Shown here: in pieces, positions 1 to 6,951 of the stretch | Numbering within the stretch: the stretch's first letter is position 1 | Layout of the letters: the number at the start of each line of letters is the position of its first letter | Assembly: GCA_945833895.1 (NCBI GenBank) | Contig: CAMAGQ010000018.1 | Span: 1 to 18,653 of the forward strand | Direction of reading: 5' to 3' | DNA from: an uncultured bacterium | GTDB taxonomy: Bacteria; Cyanobacteriota; Vampirovibrionia; Gastranaerophilales; Gastranaerophilaceae | Length of the DNA: 18,653 bases | Notes under the pieces: generated by a model | What the model saw: the letters and a program-made list of their open reading frames with translations, nothing else | What the model was told of the DNA's origin: nothing | Database searches by the model: none | Translations under genes and position numbers: made by a program

Positions 1-30
1 TATCGTTGTCAGTTTAGATTCAATCATTAC

Positions 31-56
31 CTAATATTTACCCCTAATATTTACCC
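31..56. repeat. 13-bp tandem duplication
   Basis: The unit ctaatatttaccc occurs twice head to tail (31-43 and 44-56) and is followed by a further cta. It lies in gene-free sequence at the left edge, beside a decayed prepilin fragment, and looks like a small slippage duplication with no evident function. Confidence 0.8.
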
Positions 57-120
57 CTAGCCTCTTTTATGAATGTAAATATCATACTCCAAAATATCTA
101 AAATTTCAGCAAGTTCAGAA

Positions 121-283
121 ACTTTTACTTTGGCGGAGATTTTAATCACGCTCGGTATAATTGGTGTTGTTGCGGCTATGACTATTCCGTCGCTTTATAA
201 CAATATTCAAAAAAATAACGGTATCAAAATTACAGAAAACCTACTCAGAGCTTGCTAACGCTGCAAAACTCCGTGGTAATTCT
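121..283 (+). pseudogene. Frameshifted type IV prepilin-like remnant
   Basis: Reading from 124, the translation opens with FTLAEILITLGI and continues IGVVAAMTIPSLYNN. This is the conserved prepilin cleavage and hydrophobic N-terminal helix of type IV pilin-like proteins, with the Glu five residues after the mature Phe. The frame then stops at 256-258. From 236, a frame shifted by one base reads KTYSELANAAKL, which is the usual continuation of this pilin family, so a frameshift lies at about 230-240. No start codon precedes FTLAE in frame (TAA at 76-78), and the basic leader peptide is missing. After about 283 the sequence is no longer pilin-like. The fragment is therefore a dead copy that has lost its leader, its reading frame and most of its C-terminal domain. 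It does not depend on trpS downstream. Confidence 0.8.
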
Positions 284-333
284 TTCTTTTTATTTCTTTA
301 CAAATTTTATCCGTTATAAATTTGTGTTTGTAA

Positions 334-358
334 TATAATATCCGATATGTAGAAAGGA
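334..358 (+). promoter_or_regulatory. Probable -10 box and Shine-Dalgarno for trpS
   Basis: A TATAAT hexamer sits at 334-339, and AAAGGA at 353-358 lies 7 nt before the trpS ATG. I see no convincing -35 hexamer at the right distance, so the promoter call rests on the -10 box and its position. Confidence 0.45.
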
Positions 359-365
359 TTTTGTA

Positions 366-1367
366 ATGAAGCAGATTATAGTATCGGGTATGCGCCCAAC
401 AGGAAGATTGCACTTAGGTCATTATCTTGGAGTTATACAAAACTGGGTTAAACTTCAAAATGATTACGATTGTTATTTCTTTGCTGCCGACTGGCATGCT
501 CTTACGACAAAATATGACAAAACGGAAGATTTAAGGCAGAATACTCTCGATGTTATAATTGACTGGCTTGCTTGCGGGCTTGACCCTGAAAAATCAACCA
601 TATATGTTCAATCACTTGTTCCTGAAATTGCGGAACTCAACATATATCTTGGCATGATAACTCCGCAGAACTGGGTTGAACGTGACCCGTGCCTTAAAGA
701 TATGGCGAAAATCCTTAAAACTAAAGAAGGACAAGGCTCTCAAATCAACTATGGCTTAATGGGGTATCCTGTTTTGATGAGTGCCGATATTATGATGTTT
801 AATGCCGATTATATACCTGTCGGAATTGATCAGGTTGCACATATTGAAATTACACGCGATATTGCAAGAAGATTTAATAACCTTTACGGAGAAGAATTCT
901 TCAAAGAATCTAAACCGTTGTTGAATAATTGTTCTTTGATTTGCGGACTTGACGGAAACAAAATGGGCAAATCATTTAACAATGACATAAAAATTTCCGA
1001 TACCGCAGAAGTTACGGCTAAAAAGGTTATGACTGCGATTACAGACCGTTCAAGACTTCGCAAGGATGATTTGGGACACCCTGATGAGTGTGAAGTTGCC
1101 TTCAAATACTGGCAAATCTTCGGCGAGGAAGACGAGGTTCAAACCGTTAGATGCGAATGCGAAAAAGGTTTGAGAGGCTGTGCTCAATGTAAACGTCAGT
1201 TAGCTGAAAAAATTAATGCTAAATTCGCACCAATCAGAGAACGCCGCAGGTATTATGAAGAACATCTTGGCGAGGTTGAAGAAATTATCAGATGCGGTTC
1301 TGAAAAGGCTAGAGAAAGAGCCGGCGAAGTTCTTGCTAAAGTCAGAAGTCTTGTTAAAATGTATTAA
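366..1367 (+). CDS. trpS: Tryptophanyl-tRNA synthetase with iron-sulfur cysteine motif
   Basis: This class Ic aminoacyl-tRNA synthetase charges tRNA-Trp with tryptophan in the cytoplasm. The 333-aa length is normal for bacterial TrpRS. The N terminus shows the adenylate-forming signature as HLGH at residues 16-19, and the KMSKS loop is KMGKS at 199-203. The opening residues (IIVSGMRPTGRLHLGHYLG) are typical, and the ATG follows AAAGGA at a good distance. The anticodon-binding region carries Cys242, Cys265, Cys272 and Cys275, spaced exactly C-x22-C-x6-C-x2-C. That matches the [4Fe-4S] motif described for Thermotoga maritima TrpRS. Cys263 is an extra neighbour. The cluster is inferred from spacing, while the enzyme identity is secure. 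ssb follows after 57 nt, probably in the same transcript. Confidence 0.97.
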   Translation: MKQIIVSGMRPTGRLHLGHYLGVIQNWVKLQNDYDCYFFAADWHALTTKYDKTEDLRQNTLDVIIDWLACGLDPEKSTIYVQSLVPEIAELNIYLGMITPQNWVERDPCLKDMAKILKTKEGQGSQINYGLMGYPVLMSADIMMFNADYIPVGIDQVAHIEITRDIARRFNNLYGEEFFKESKPLLNNCSLICGLDGNKMGKSFNNDIKISDTAEVTAKKVMTAITDRSRLRKDDLGHPDECEVAFKYWQIFGEEDEVQTVRCECEKGLRGCAQCKRQLAEKINAKFAPIRERRRYYEEHLGEVEEIIRCGSEKARERAGEVLAKVRSLVKMY

Positions 1368-1424
1368 TTTTGACTAAAGGATAAATTTTGTATAGTATTT
1401 AATATCATTGAAAGAGGTAAATAA

Positions 1425-1772
1425 ATGAATACAGTAGTTGTTGTAGGCAGAGTAGGCAGAGATGCTTCGGAAGGTTTCAGAGCCTTTGATTCAGGTAAAA
1501 TGAAAGCAAGTTTTTCTGTTGCTGTTAACAGATGGGATTCTAAAACAAAATCAGAAGTAACCGATTGGTTTAACATTGATGTTTGGGATAAGCAGGCAGA
1601 GTTTGCTGCTGAATACGTAAAAAAAGGAAGATTAGTTGCGATTGACGGTGCTATTGCAAATAACAGATGGACTGATAAAACAACTAATAACGAAAGAGAA
1701 TCTTTCTACGTTCGAGCAAATACAATCAGATTACTCGGTTCAAAAAGAGACGTTGAAGAAGCAGTATTATGA
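1425..1772 (+). CDS. ssb: Single-stranded DNA-binding protein, short form
   Basis: This is an OB-fold protein that coats single-stranded DNA in replication, repair and recombination. The start MNTVVVVGRVGRDASEGF and the stretch FSVAVNRWDSKTKSEVTDWF are the conserved SSB core, with tryptophans at 37, 48, 54 and 82 available for base stacking. It has only 115 residues and ends just after the last OB strand (IRLLGSKRDVEEAVL). The Gly/Pro-rich linker and the acidic DDDIPF-type tail that recruits partner proteins in most bacteria are absent. The ATG is preceded by GAGGT. The stop overlaps the start of the next gene (ATGA), implying translational coupling. A second, full-length SSB elsewhere in the genome is possible. 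Confidence 0.93.
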   Translation: MNTVVVVGRVGRDASEGFRAFDSGKMKASFSVAVNRWDSKTKSEVTDWFNIDVWDKQAEFAAEYVKKGRLVAIDGAIANNRWTDKTTNNERESFYVRANTIRLLGSKRDVEEAVL

Positions 1773-3088
1773 TAATTAATTCCAATACAATAGGTATTAT
1801 TGCGGACGATCTTACGGGTGCAAATGATACGGCACTTCAATTTATGCTGAATAATGCCGATACACATATTCTTTTGAATACCGAGGTTGAACCTGCAAAA
1901 TCAGATGCCCCGCAAGTTTGGGCGATTGCGACCGAATCCCGTAATATTACACCTGAATTTGCGTTTGAAAAAGTTAAACTAGCAACGCAATATCTTGTAG
2001 AAAAGGTTAATCCTGATTATTTCTACAAAAAAATCGACTCGACAATTCGCGGTAATATTTCGGTTGAAGTGATGTCAATGCTTGAAGTCTTAAATTGGGA
2101 TGCGGCTTTAATTATGCCTGCATTTCCTCAAGAAAACAGAATTACCGTAGGCGGATATCATTTGCTGAAAGGTGTTCCGATTGAAAGAACAGAAATGGCA
2201 AGAGATCCGCACTCTCCGATATTTGAATCTCATCTGCCGACACTTTTACAGTCTCAGTTGGGTGACAATTTGAAAGAACTTGTCGGGTCGATTGATTTAA
2301 AAACCGTACTGGATGGTGCGGGTCCTATTTTGCAATCACTCAATAAACTTATTGAAAACGGAGTTAAAATCATTGTTGCCGATGCTGTTTCGATTACGGA
2401 TTTGGAGCAGATTGTTCTTGCTATGCAAAAATCCAATTACAAAATCCTACCTGTCGGAAATGCCGCAGCGGGTAATGTTTTGAGTAATGAATGGATTCCG
2501 AAAGATGAGTTTTCTGAGGTTCTGCCTGTAAAATTGCCTAAGCTGCCAAAACTTATCGTTTCAGGCAGTGCTACACAAATTACTATGAGCCAGATTGAAA
2601 AATACGAACAATCTGAGGAATTTGAAGAAAATACGCTTGTTATAGAATTAAGTATGGATACTATTCTTGAAGGTGTTCAAGATGAGTTGGTAGACAGAAT
2701 TGTTTCAAATTTGGTTAACTCAAATGTCGTACTCGTTCACACTTCAAAATTGCTTAATAATTTTGACGGATTTTCAGAAGATTCAATGAAAGCGGATTTG
2801 TCAAAATCAGGTTTGGCGGCTAAGATAACCGATTTTCTGGCAACCTTAACAAAACGGGTTTTGAATAGGACAAAAGCAATTCTAATCACTCTTGGCGGTG
2901 AAACATCTTACAAATGCTGTAATGCGATAAACGCTAATCAATTGAAGTTGATTGATGAAGTTTTACCTGCGATTGCACTTAGTAAAAACGCGACTTCCGA
3001 TCAGTGGCTGGTTACTAAATCAGGAAACCTCGGCGGGGTGAATACTCTTATTGAAATTTTGAACTACTTTAAAAAACACGAAGAGTAA
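1769..3088 (+). CDS. Four-carbon acid-sugar kinase family protein (DUF1537)
   Basis: This belongs to the DUF1537 family, ATP-dependent kinases that phosphorylate four-carbon acid sugars such as D-threonate or D-erythronate at O4. The N-terminal domain opens with IGIIADDLTGANDTAL (residues 8-23), the family signature. It continues with KKIDSTIRGN (87-96) and PAFPQENRIT (117-126). The C-terminal nucleotide-binding domain carries LGGETS (375-380) and TKSGNLGG (416-423). The 439-aa length is normal. It overlaps ssb by 4 nt and is followed after 5 nt by a PdxA-family dehydrogenase. That pairing is the arrangement known for D-threonate catabolism (DtnK with PdxA2). The exact substrate cannot be read from sequence. 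No dedicated transporter or DeoR/GntR-type regulator is visible next to it. Confidence 0.88.
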   Translation: MIINSNTIGIIADDLTGANDTALQFMLNNADTHILLNTEVEPAKSDAPQVWAIATESRNITPEFAFEKVKLATQYLVEKVNPDYFYKKIDSTIRGNISVEVMSMLEVLNWDAALIMPAFPQENRITVGGYHLLKGVPIERTEMARDPHSPIFESHLPTLLQSQLGDNLKELVGSIDLKTVLDGAGPILQSLNKLIENGVKIIVADAVSITDLEQIVLAMQKSNYKILPVGNAAAGNVLSNEWIPKDEFSEVLPVKLPKLPKLIVSGSATQITMSQIEKYEQSEEFEENTLVIELSMDTILEGVQDELVDRIVSNLVNSNVVLVHTSKLLNNFDGFSEDSMKADLSKSGLAAKITDFLATLTKRVLNRTKAILITLGGETSYKCCNAINANQLKLIDEVLPAIALSKNATSDQWLVTKSGNLGGVNTLIEILNYFKKHEE

Positions 3089-3093
3089 AGTTT

Positions 3094-4014
3094 ATGAATA
3101 AAATTGCGATTACAACGGGCGACCCGAACGGAATTGGTGCAGAAGTTACTATTAAAGCACTGAACAGGCTTAAACCCGAAAGAAATAAAATTGTCATAAT
3201 TTCTAATAAAGAAGTTTTGAATTTTTACGGAAAACTGGAGGACGATTACGAAATTCTCGAAATCCCTTACAACAAGGCTGATATAATTTCAGGCAAAGTC
3301 ACCAAAGAAGCCGGCGAGTTTTCGTTTAGAGCGTTAGAAAAGGTCTGCGAAATTCGTCCGAAGGCAATCGTGACAGCCCCGACCGCAAAAGAAGCGATGC
3401 ACCTTGCAGGACATTTTTATAACGGTCAGACAGAGGTTTTGGAACATTATCTTGCAAAACAAAACCAGCAGGCAGAAATGCTTTTTGTTGCGGGAAATTT
3501 CAGAGTGCTGTTATTAACAAGACACTGTGCATTAAAAGATATTCACCTGACAAAAGATATTGTAAAAACCAAGGTTAAAAATCTCGTACAGGTTTTTGAA
3601 ACTCAATTCGGAATAAGAAATCCGAAATTGGCACTGTGCGGATTTAACCCGCATGCCGGTGAACACGGAATTTTAGGAAAAGAAGAGTTTGAAATCCTGA
3701 TTCCTGCAGTTGAAGAATTGAGAAACGAAGGAATTGAGATTACAAATCCGCTGCCAGCCGATACTTTGTTTGTAGGTGCGGCGAACCATTATTTTAACGG
3801 CACAAAAGACGATTACGACTGCTATATCGCAAATTACCACGACCAAGGGCTTATTCCGATTAAAACCGTTGCCGGCATGAATACAGTAAACACGACAATC
3901 GGGCTTGATATAATCAGAACTTCTCCCGGGCATGGCACTGCTTTTGATATTGCTGGGAAAAATATTGCGGATTGTTCAGGTATGATTTCCGCTATAAAAA
4001 GCGTTCTGAACTAA
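3094..4014 (+). CDS. PdxA-family 4-phosphate dehydrogenase (PdxA or PdxA2)
   Basis: This is an NAD-dependent, metal-using oxidative decarboxylase of the PdxA family, 306 aa. It begins with ITTGDPNGIGAEV (6-18). The three metal-binding histidines are recognisable as H144 (LTRHCALKD), H187 (NPHAGEHG) and H249 (NYHDQGLIPIK), and RTSPGHGTAFDIAGK (275-289) is the conserved C-terminal signature. The usual substrate-binding GHTE is GQTE here (111-114), a His to Gln change at a position that contacts substrate in E. coli PdxA. Two roles are possible: 4-hydroxythreonine-4-phosphate dehydrogenase in pyridoxal phosphate synthesis, or PdxA2 acting on 4-phospho-threonate/erythronate to yield dihydroxyacetone phosphate. 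The adjacent DUF1537 kinase favours the second. The Shine-Dalgarno is weak, consistent with coupling to the kinase gene. Confidence 0.9.
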   Translation: MNKIAITTGDPNGIGAEVTIKALNRLKPERNKIVIISNKEVLNFYGKLEDDYEILEIPYNKADIISGKVTKEAGEFSFRALEKVCEIRPKAIVTAPTAKEAMHLAGHFYNGQTEVLEHYLAKQNQQAEMLFVAGNFRVLLLTRHCALKDIHLTKDIVKTKVKNLVQVFETQFGIRNPKLALCGFNPHAGEHGILGKEEFEILIPAVEELRNEGIEITNPLPADTLFVGAANHYFNGTKDDYDCYIANYHDQGLIPIKTVAGMNTVNTTIGLDIIRTSPGHGTAFDIAGKNIADCSGMISAIKSVLN

Positions 4015-4026
4015 TCCGCAAGTTTT
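3967..4026 (+). terminator. Branched stem-loop at the end of the pdxA-like gene
   Basis: GCGGATTGTTCAG (3967-3979) pairs with CTGAACTAATCCGC (4006-4019), a 13-bp stem with one bulged base. A small inner CGCT/AGCG hairpin (3990-3993 with 4000-4003) lies in the loop. TTTTT follows at 4022-4026. The right arm spans the stop codon of the PdxA-family gene, so the coding 3' end doubles as the structure. It sits at the convergent junction with the methyltransferase gene. Confidence 0.6.
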
Positions 4027-4048
4027 TGGATGAAATTTATACTTATAT

Positions 4049-4930
4049 TTACACTTTTTGGAATACAAAAATGTATTCATGAGTGAAGATGCTGAAACCG
4101 CCTGCCAGTGCACGATATCTCCAAAGGTTTGCGGTTCTGCCTTTTCCTCTTTCGTTGCCTTGAATATCTTTGACAATGGTGGATTTTAGTTTAAATCCGA
4201 TTTTACGCATTCTGTCCATACATTCAAACCCGAGCGGTTGAACTTCCGAGTTTTTATAACTGTCACCGATAATCAGTGCCGCAAATCTGCCTTTTTCAAG
4301 TAAGTCGTAACCGTTTTGGGCAACTTTTTCAAATAAGTCGTAAAATTCTTCTGTTGTTGCACAGTTTGATAAATCTTCTTTCTTGTCGGAAAACTTGATA
4401 ATATCATCATAAGGCGGATGAAGCATTAAAAATTGTGCTTTTTCTTCGCCCATAATTTCCAATCTGCCCTTAATCTTATCTACGGCAAGTTCTGATGCTG
4501 AATCCGCACAAATTATATTCACATCTGTGACGAGTTGTTTCGGGGTGAATTTTTCTGAAACGCTTTCAGCAAGTTCTGGCTTTAACTCAACACCGATACA
4601 GCGTCTGTCCATATTGATTGCTTCGATGCCGGAAGTTCCCGAGCCGAAAAACATGTCAAGTACGACATCACCTTTTTTAGTGTATCTTTCGTACATTTGT
4701 TGAGCAATTTGCGGGATATAATTTCCGTGATATTCGTTAGAATGTCCGTGCTGTTTCAATCTTGACGGGAATTGCCAGAGTGTTCCCGTTAAAATATGTG
4801 CGTAATCTTTCCATTTCTTCAGATTAATATCACTATATTTGGTTGTTTTTATCTCCGGCTGTTTTACAACTTGTAAGTCTGTACGCTTTTCCGGTTTTAA
4901 TTTCAAATTTGATAAAACTTTTCTAGCCAA
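4049..4930 (-). CDS. Solitary amino-DNA methyltransferase (N4/N6 type)
   Basis: This is an S-adenosylmethionine-dependent DNA methyltransferase, 293 aa. Motif I is VLDMFFGSGTSGIEA (residues 90-104), preceded by an HGNYIPQIAQQMYERY motif X-like segment. The catalytic motif IV is HPPYDDIIKFS (171-181), with His where the family usually has Asp, Ser or Asn. Motif I precedes motif IV, as in alpha/gamma-type enzymes. The start is TTG at 4930-4928, chosen because a perfect GGAGG lies 5 nt upstream of it and the next residues read naturally. No restriction endonuclease or specificity subunit is adjacent, so it is probably an orphan methylase affecting gene regulation or repair, or an immigrant. An RNA-modifying role cannot be excluded. 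It diverges from mutL. Confidence 0.82.
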   Translation of the reverse strand: MARKVLSNLKLKPEKRTDLQVVKQPEIKTTKYSDINLKKWKDYAHILTGTLWQFPSRLKQHGHSNEYHGNYIPQIAQQMYERYTKKGDVVLDMFFGSGTSGIEAINMDRRCIGVELKPELAESVSEKFTPKQLVTDVNIICADSASELAVDKIKGRLEIMGEEKAQFLMLHPPYDDIIKFSDKKEDLSNCATTEEFYDLFEKVAQNGYDLLEKGRFAALIIGDSYKNSEVQPLGFECMDRMRKIGFKLKSTIVKDIQGNERGKGRTANLWRYRALAGGFSIFTHEYIFVFQKV

Positions 4931-5011
4931 AATTTCCTCCGCAAACCAGTATTTATCTGTTTTTAAAGTCTGTTATACAACTCTATGTTATAAAAATGTT
5001 TCAAATTTGTA

Positions 5012-5041
5012 ATCAAACATTTAGATGATTTTGTGTTTGAT
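5012..5041. repeat. Perfect 8-bp inverted repeat between methylase gene and mutL
   Basis: ATCAAACA (5012-5019) and TGTTTGAT (5034-5041) are exact reverse complements separated by 14 nt. The pair lies in the 145-nt divergent intergenic region just before mutL. It could be an operator for a dimeric regulator or a hairpin in the mutL leader. There is no T-run after it, so it is not a terminator. Confidence 0.4.
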
Positions 5042-5044
5042 GTA

Positions 5045-5077
5045 GATTGAGATTAGGTTGAGATTGGGATGAATTAT
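5045..5077 (+). repeat. 11-bp phased degenerate repeats before mutL
   Basis: Three 11-bp units (gattgagatta, ggttgagattg, ggatgaattat) run directly into the mutL start codon. The core ttgagatt is exact in the first two (5047-5054 and 5058-5065). No good Shine-Dalgarno site is present in this stretch, so mutL may be poorly translated or use an unusual initiation region. Confidence 0.4.
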
Positions 5078-6866
5078 GGGACGAATTAAGCAGTTATCAA
5101 AACATTTAATAAATCAAATTGCGGCAGGTGAAGTTATTGAACGACCTGCATCCGTTGTGAAAGAGTTGACGGAAAATTCCGTTGATGCAGGGGCTACAAA
5201 GATTAGTATTGAAATTAACAACGAGTGCCGTGATATACGTATTGCGGATAACGGCTGCGGGATTCATCCTGATGATATTATGCTCGCATTTTCAAAACAC
5301 GCAACAAGCAAACTCAAAGAAGATGAGGATTTGTTTGATATTAAAACTCTCGGTTTTCGCGGGGAAGCACTTGCCAGTATAATTTCAATCGCTAAACTTA
5401 CCTGTACGACAAGAACAAAAGATTTTGACACAGGTACAAAAGTTAAATGTGAAAACTCTGAGGTTTCGCAGGTCGAAACGGGTTGTGCTGTAGGAACGAT
5501 TATGGATATTAAAGATTTATTCTATAATGTGCCTGTCAGGTTGAAGTTCCTGAAAAATCAAAATACCGAGTTTTCTTATATTCAAGAAATCGTTCAATCT
5601 ATTGCACTTTCTCACCCTGACATTTCTTTTGAATTGAAAAAGTTCGGTAAAACCGTTCTAAAAACGACAGGACATGGAAATCTTACCCAGTGTATTAAAG
5701 AAGTCTTTTCATCTGATGTTACAAACAACTTAAAAGAAGTTCTGAAAACCGATAAACTTTCTGGTCTGAAAATTTACGGATTTGTGAGTACGCCTGATTA
5801 TACCCGTGCAAGTAAGAAAAATTATCACCTGTATATCAATTCAAGAACCGTTAAATGTCCTGTATTTCAAAAGGCGATTGATATGGTGTATAAACACTTA
5901 ACGGCAGGAAATAAATATCCGTTTATCGTGTTGAATTTGGAAATTCCGCCGCACGACGTCGATGTTAATGTTCATCCGACAAAAAAGGAAGTTCGGTATA
6001 AAAATCCAAACCAGATTTTTAATTTTATCTATTCTTCAATAGAGGCAGGTCTTGCAAATTACAAAGAAAAATCACAGTCTGTAAACTTTGAAAATTACCA
6101 CTCTTCGGAAACTTCAAACGAAACACAGGCTTCGGTTTTTGAATTCAAACAGCCGAACCCGCCTGAAAATGAGGTTTATATTGATAAGGAAAACGATACC
6201 ATATATGTTCCTGTCGATAAAATGAAAATGTTTGAGTACAGTCCGAATAAATCAGAACCCGAGGTTCATCAAAAACAGATTTTTACGGTACAACAAGATA
6301 AAGAACCTGCTTTTCAGGAAAATATAATCGGTCAGTATCACGATACTTATATTTTAATTGACACGGATGAAGGGCTTGAAATCGTCGATCAGCATATTGC
6401 AGAAGAAAGATACATATACGAAAAACTTAGTTCCGAAAAAGATATTGTTTCGCAACTTTTGTTTATTTCTGATATTGTTTCGCTTTCTGCAAGTGAAATT
6501 GAACTGATAAAAGATAATCTTGATAAGTTTGAGCGATTTGGATACGGTATAGAAATTCTTGATGAAACAAATTTGATATTCAGAAAAGTTCCGCAGTTAC
6601 TTTCAAAAGTGAACCCTAAAGATATAATCGCAGATATTTTGCAAAATATTGAAGGGGATATTAATAATTTGGAAGAAAAAATCCTTATCACAACTTCTTG
6701 TAAAGCTGCTGTAAAAGCAAATACAAAACTTTCAATCTGGCAAATGCAAGATATTATAAAAAAATGGCGAACAACAAAAATGCCATACACTTGCCCGCAC
6801 GGCAGACCTATTTCAAAAATCATTCCGCACAAAGAACTTGCAGGATTTTTCCAGCGTAACAAGTAA
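5076..6866 (+). CDS. mutL: DNA mismatch repair endonuclease MutL
   Basis: MutL links mismatch recognition by MutS to strand incision and excision. The N-terminal GHKL ATPase is complete: Glu30 and Asn34 in KELTENSVDAGA, DNGCGI at 58-63 and TLGFRGEAL at 91-99. A variable linker follows at about 330-415. The C-terminal dimerisation domain carries the metal-dependent endonuclease motif as DQHIAEERYIYE (438-449), differing from DQHA(x)2E(x)4E only by Ile for Ala. It also has SCKAAVKAN and CPHGRP (from 573). The protein should therefore nick DNA itself, as expected in bacteria without MutH. The 596-aa length is usual. MGRIKQLS fits the family start although the Shine-Dalgarno is weak. The gene stands alone between a divergent methylase gene and an independently promoted small gene. 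Confidence 0.96.
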   Translation: MGRIKQLSKHLINQIAAGEVIERPASVVKELTENSVDAGATKISIEINNECRDIRIADNGCGIHPDDIMLAFSKHATSKLKEDEDLFDIKTLGFRGEALASIISIAKLTCTTRTKDFDTGTKVKCENSEVSQVETGCAVGTIMDIKDLFYNVPVRLKFLKNQNTEFSYIQEIVQSIALSHPDISFELKKFGKTVLKTTGHGNLTQCIKEVFSSDVTNNLKEVLKTDKLSGLKIYGFVSTPDYTRASKKNYHLYINSRTVKCPVFQKAIDMVYKHLTAGNKYPFIVLNLEIPPHDVDVNVHPTKKEVRYKNPNQIFNFIYSSIEAGLANYKEKSQSVNFENYHSSETSNETQASVFEFKQPNPPENEVYIDKENDTIYVPVDKMKMFEYSPNKSEPEVHQKQIFTVQQDKEPAFQENIIGQYHDTYILIDTDEGLEIVDQHIAEERYIYEKLSSEKDIVSQLLFISDIVSLSASEIELIKDNLDKFERFGYGIEILDETNLIFRKVPQLLSKVNPKDIIADILQNIEGDINNLEEKILITTSCKAAVKANTKLSIWQMQDIIKKWRTTKMPYTCPHGRPISKIIPHKELAGFFQRNK

Positions 6867-6903
6867 AGTATTAAAATATTTGAACAAATTATATTGAATA
6901 TAA

Positions 6904-6932
6904 TTGACAAAATTTGAAATCTTTGCTACAAT
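6904..6932 (+). promoter_or_regulatory. Near-consensus sigma-70 promoter
   Basis: TTGACA (6904-6909) and TACAAT (6927-6932) are separated by exactly 17 nt. The expected transcript start (about 6939) lies just at the AGGAG ribosome site (6939-6943) of the following gene. This also rules out an upstream TTG at 6904 as the start codon, because it would lie inside the -35 box. Confidence 0.85.
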
Positions 6933-6951
6933 CATAGTAGGAGTGTGTAGT

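Noticed and set aside
6389..6910. 173-aa open frame antisense to mutL
   Set aside because: It lies inside the confidently identified MutL endonuclease domain on the other strand and shows no recognisable motif; it is a shadow frame.
6904..6951. TTG at 6904 as start of the HExxH protein
   Set aside because: The codon is part of the TTGACA -35 box. The ATG at 6952 has AGGAG at the right distance.
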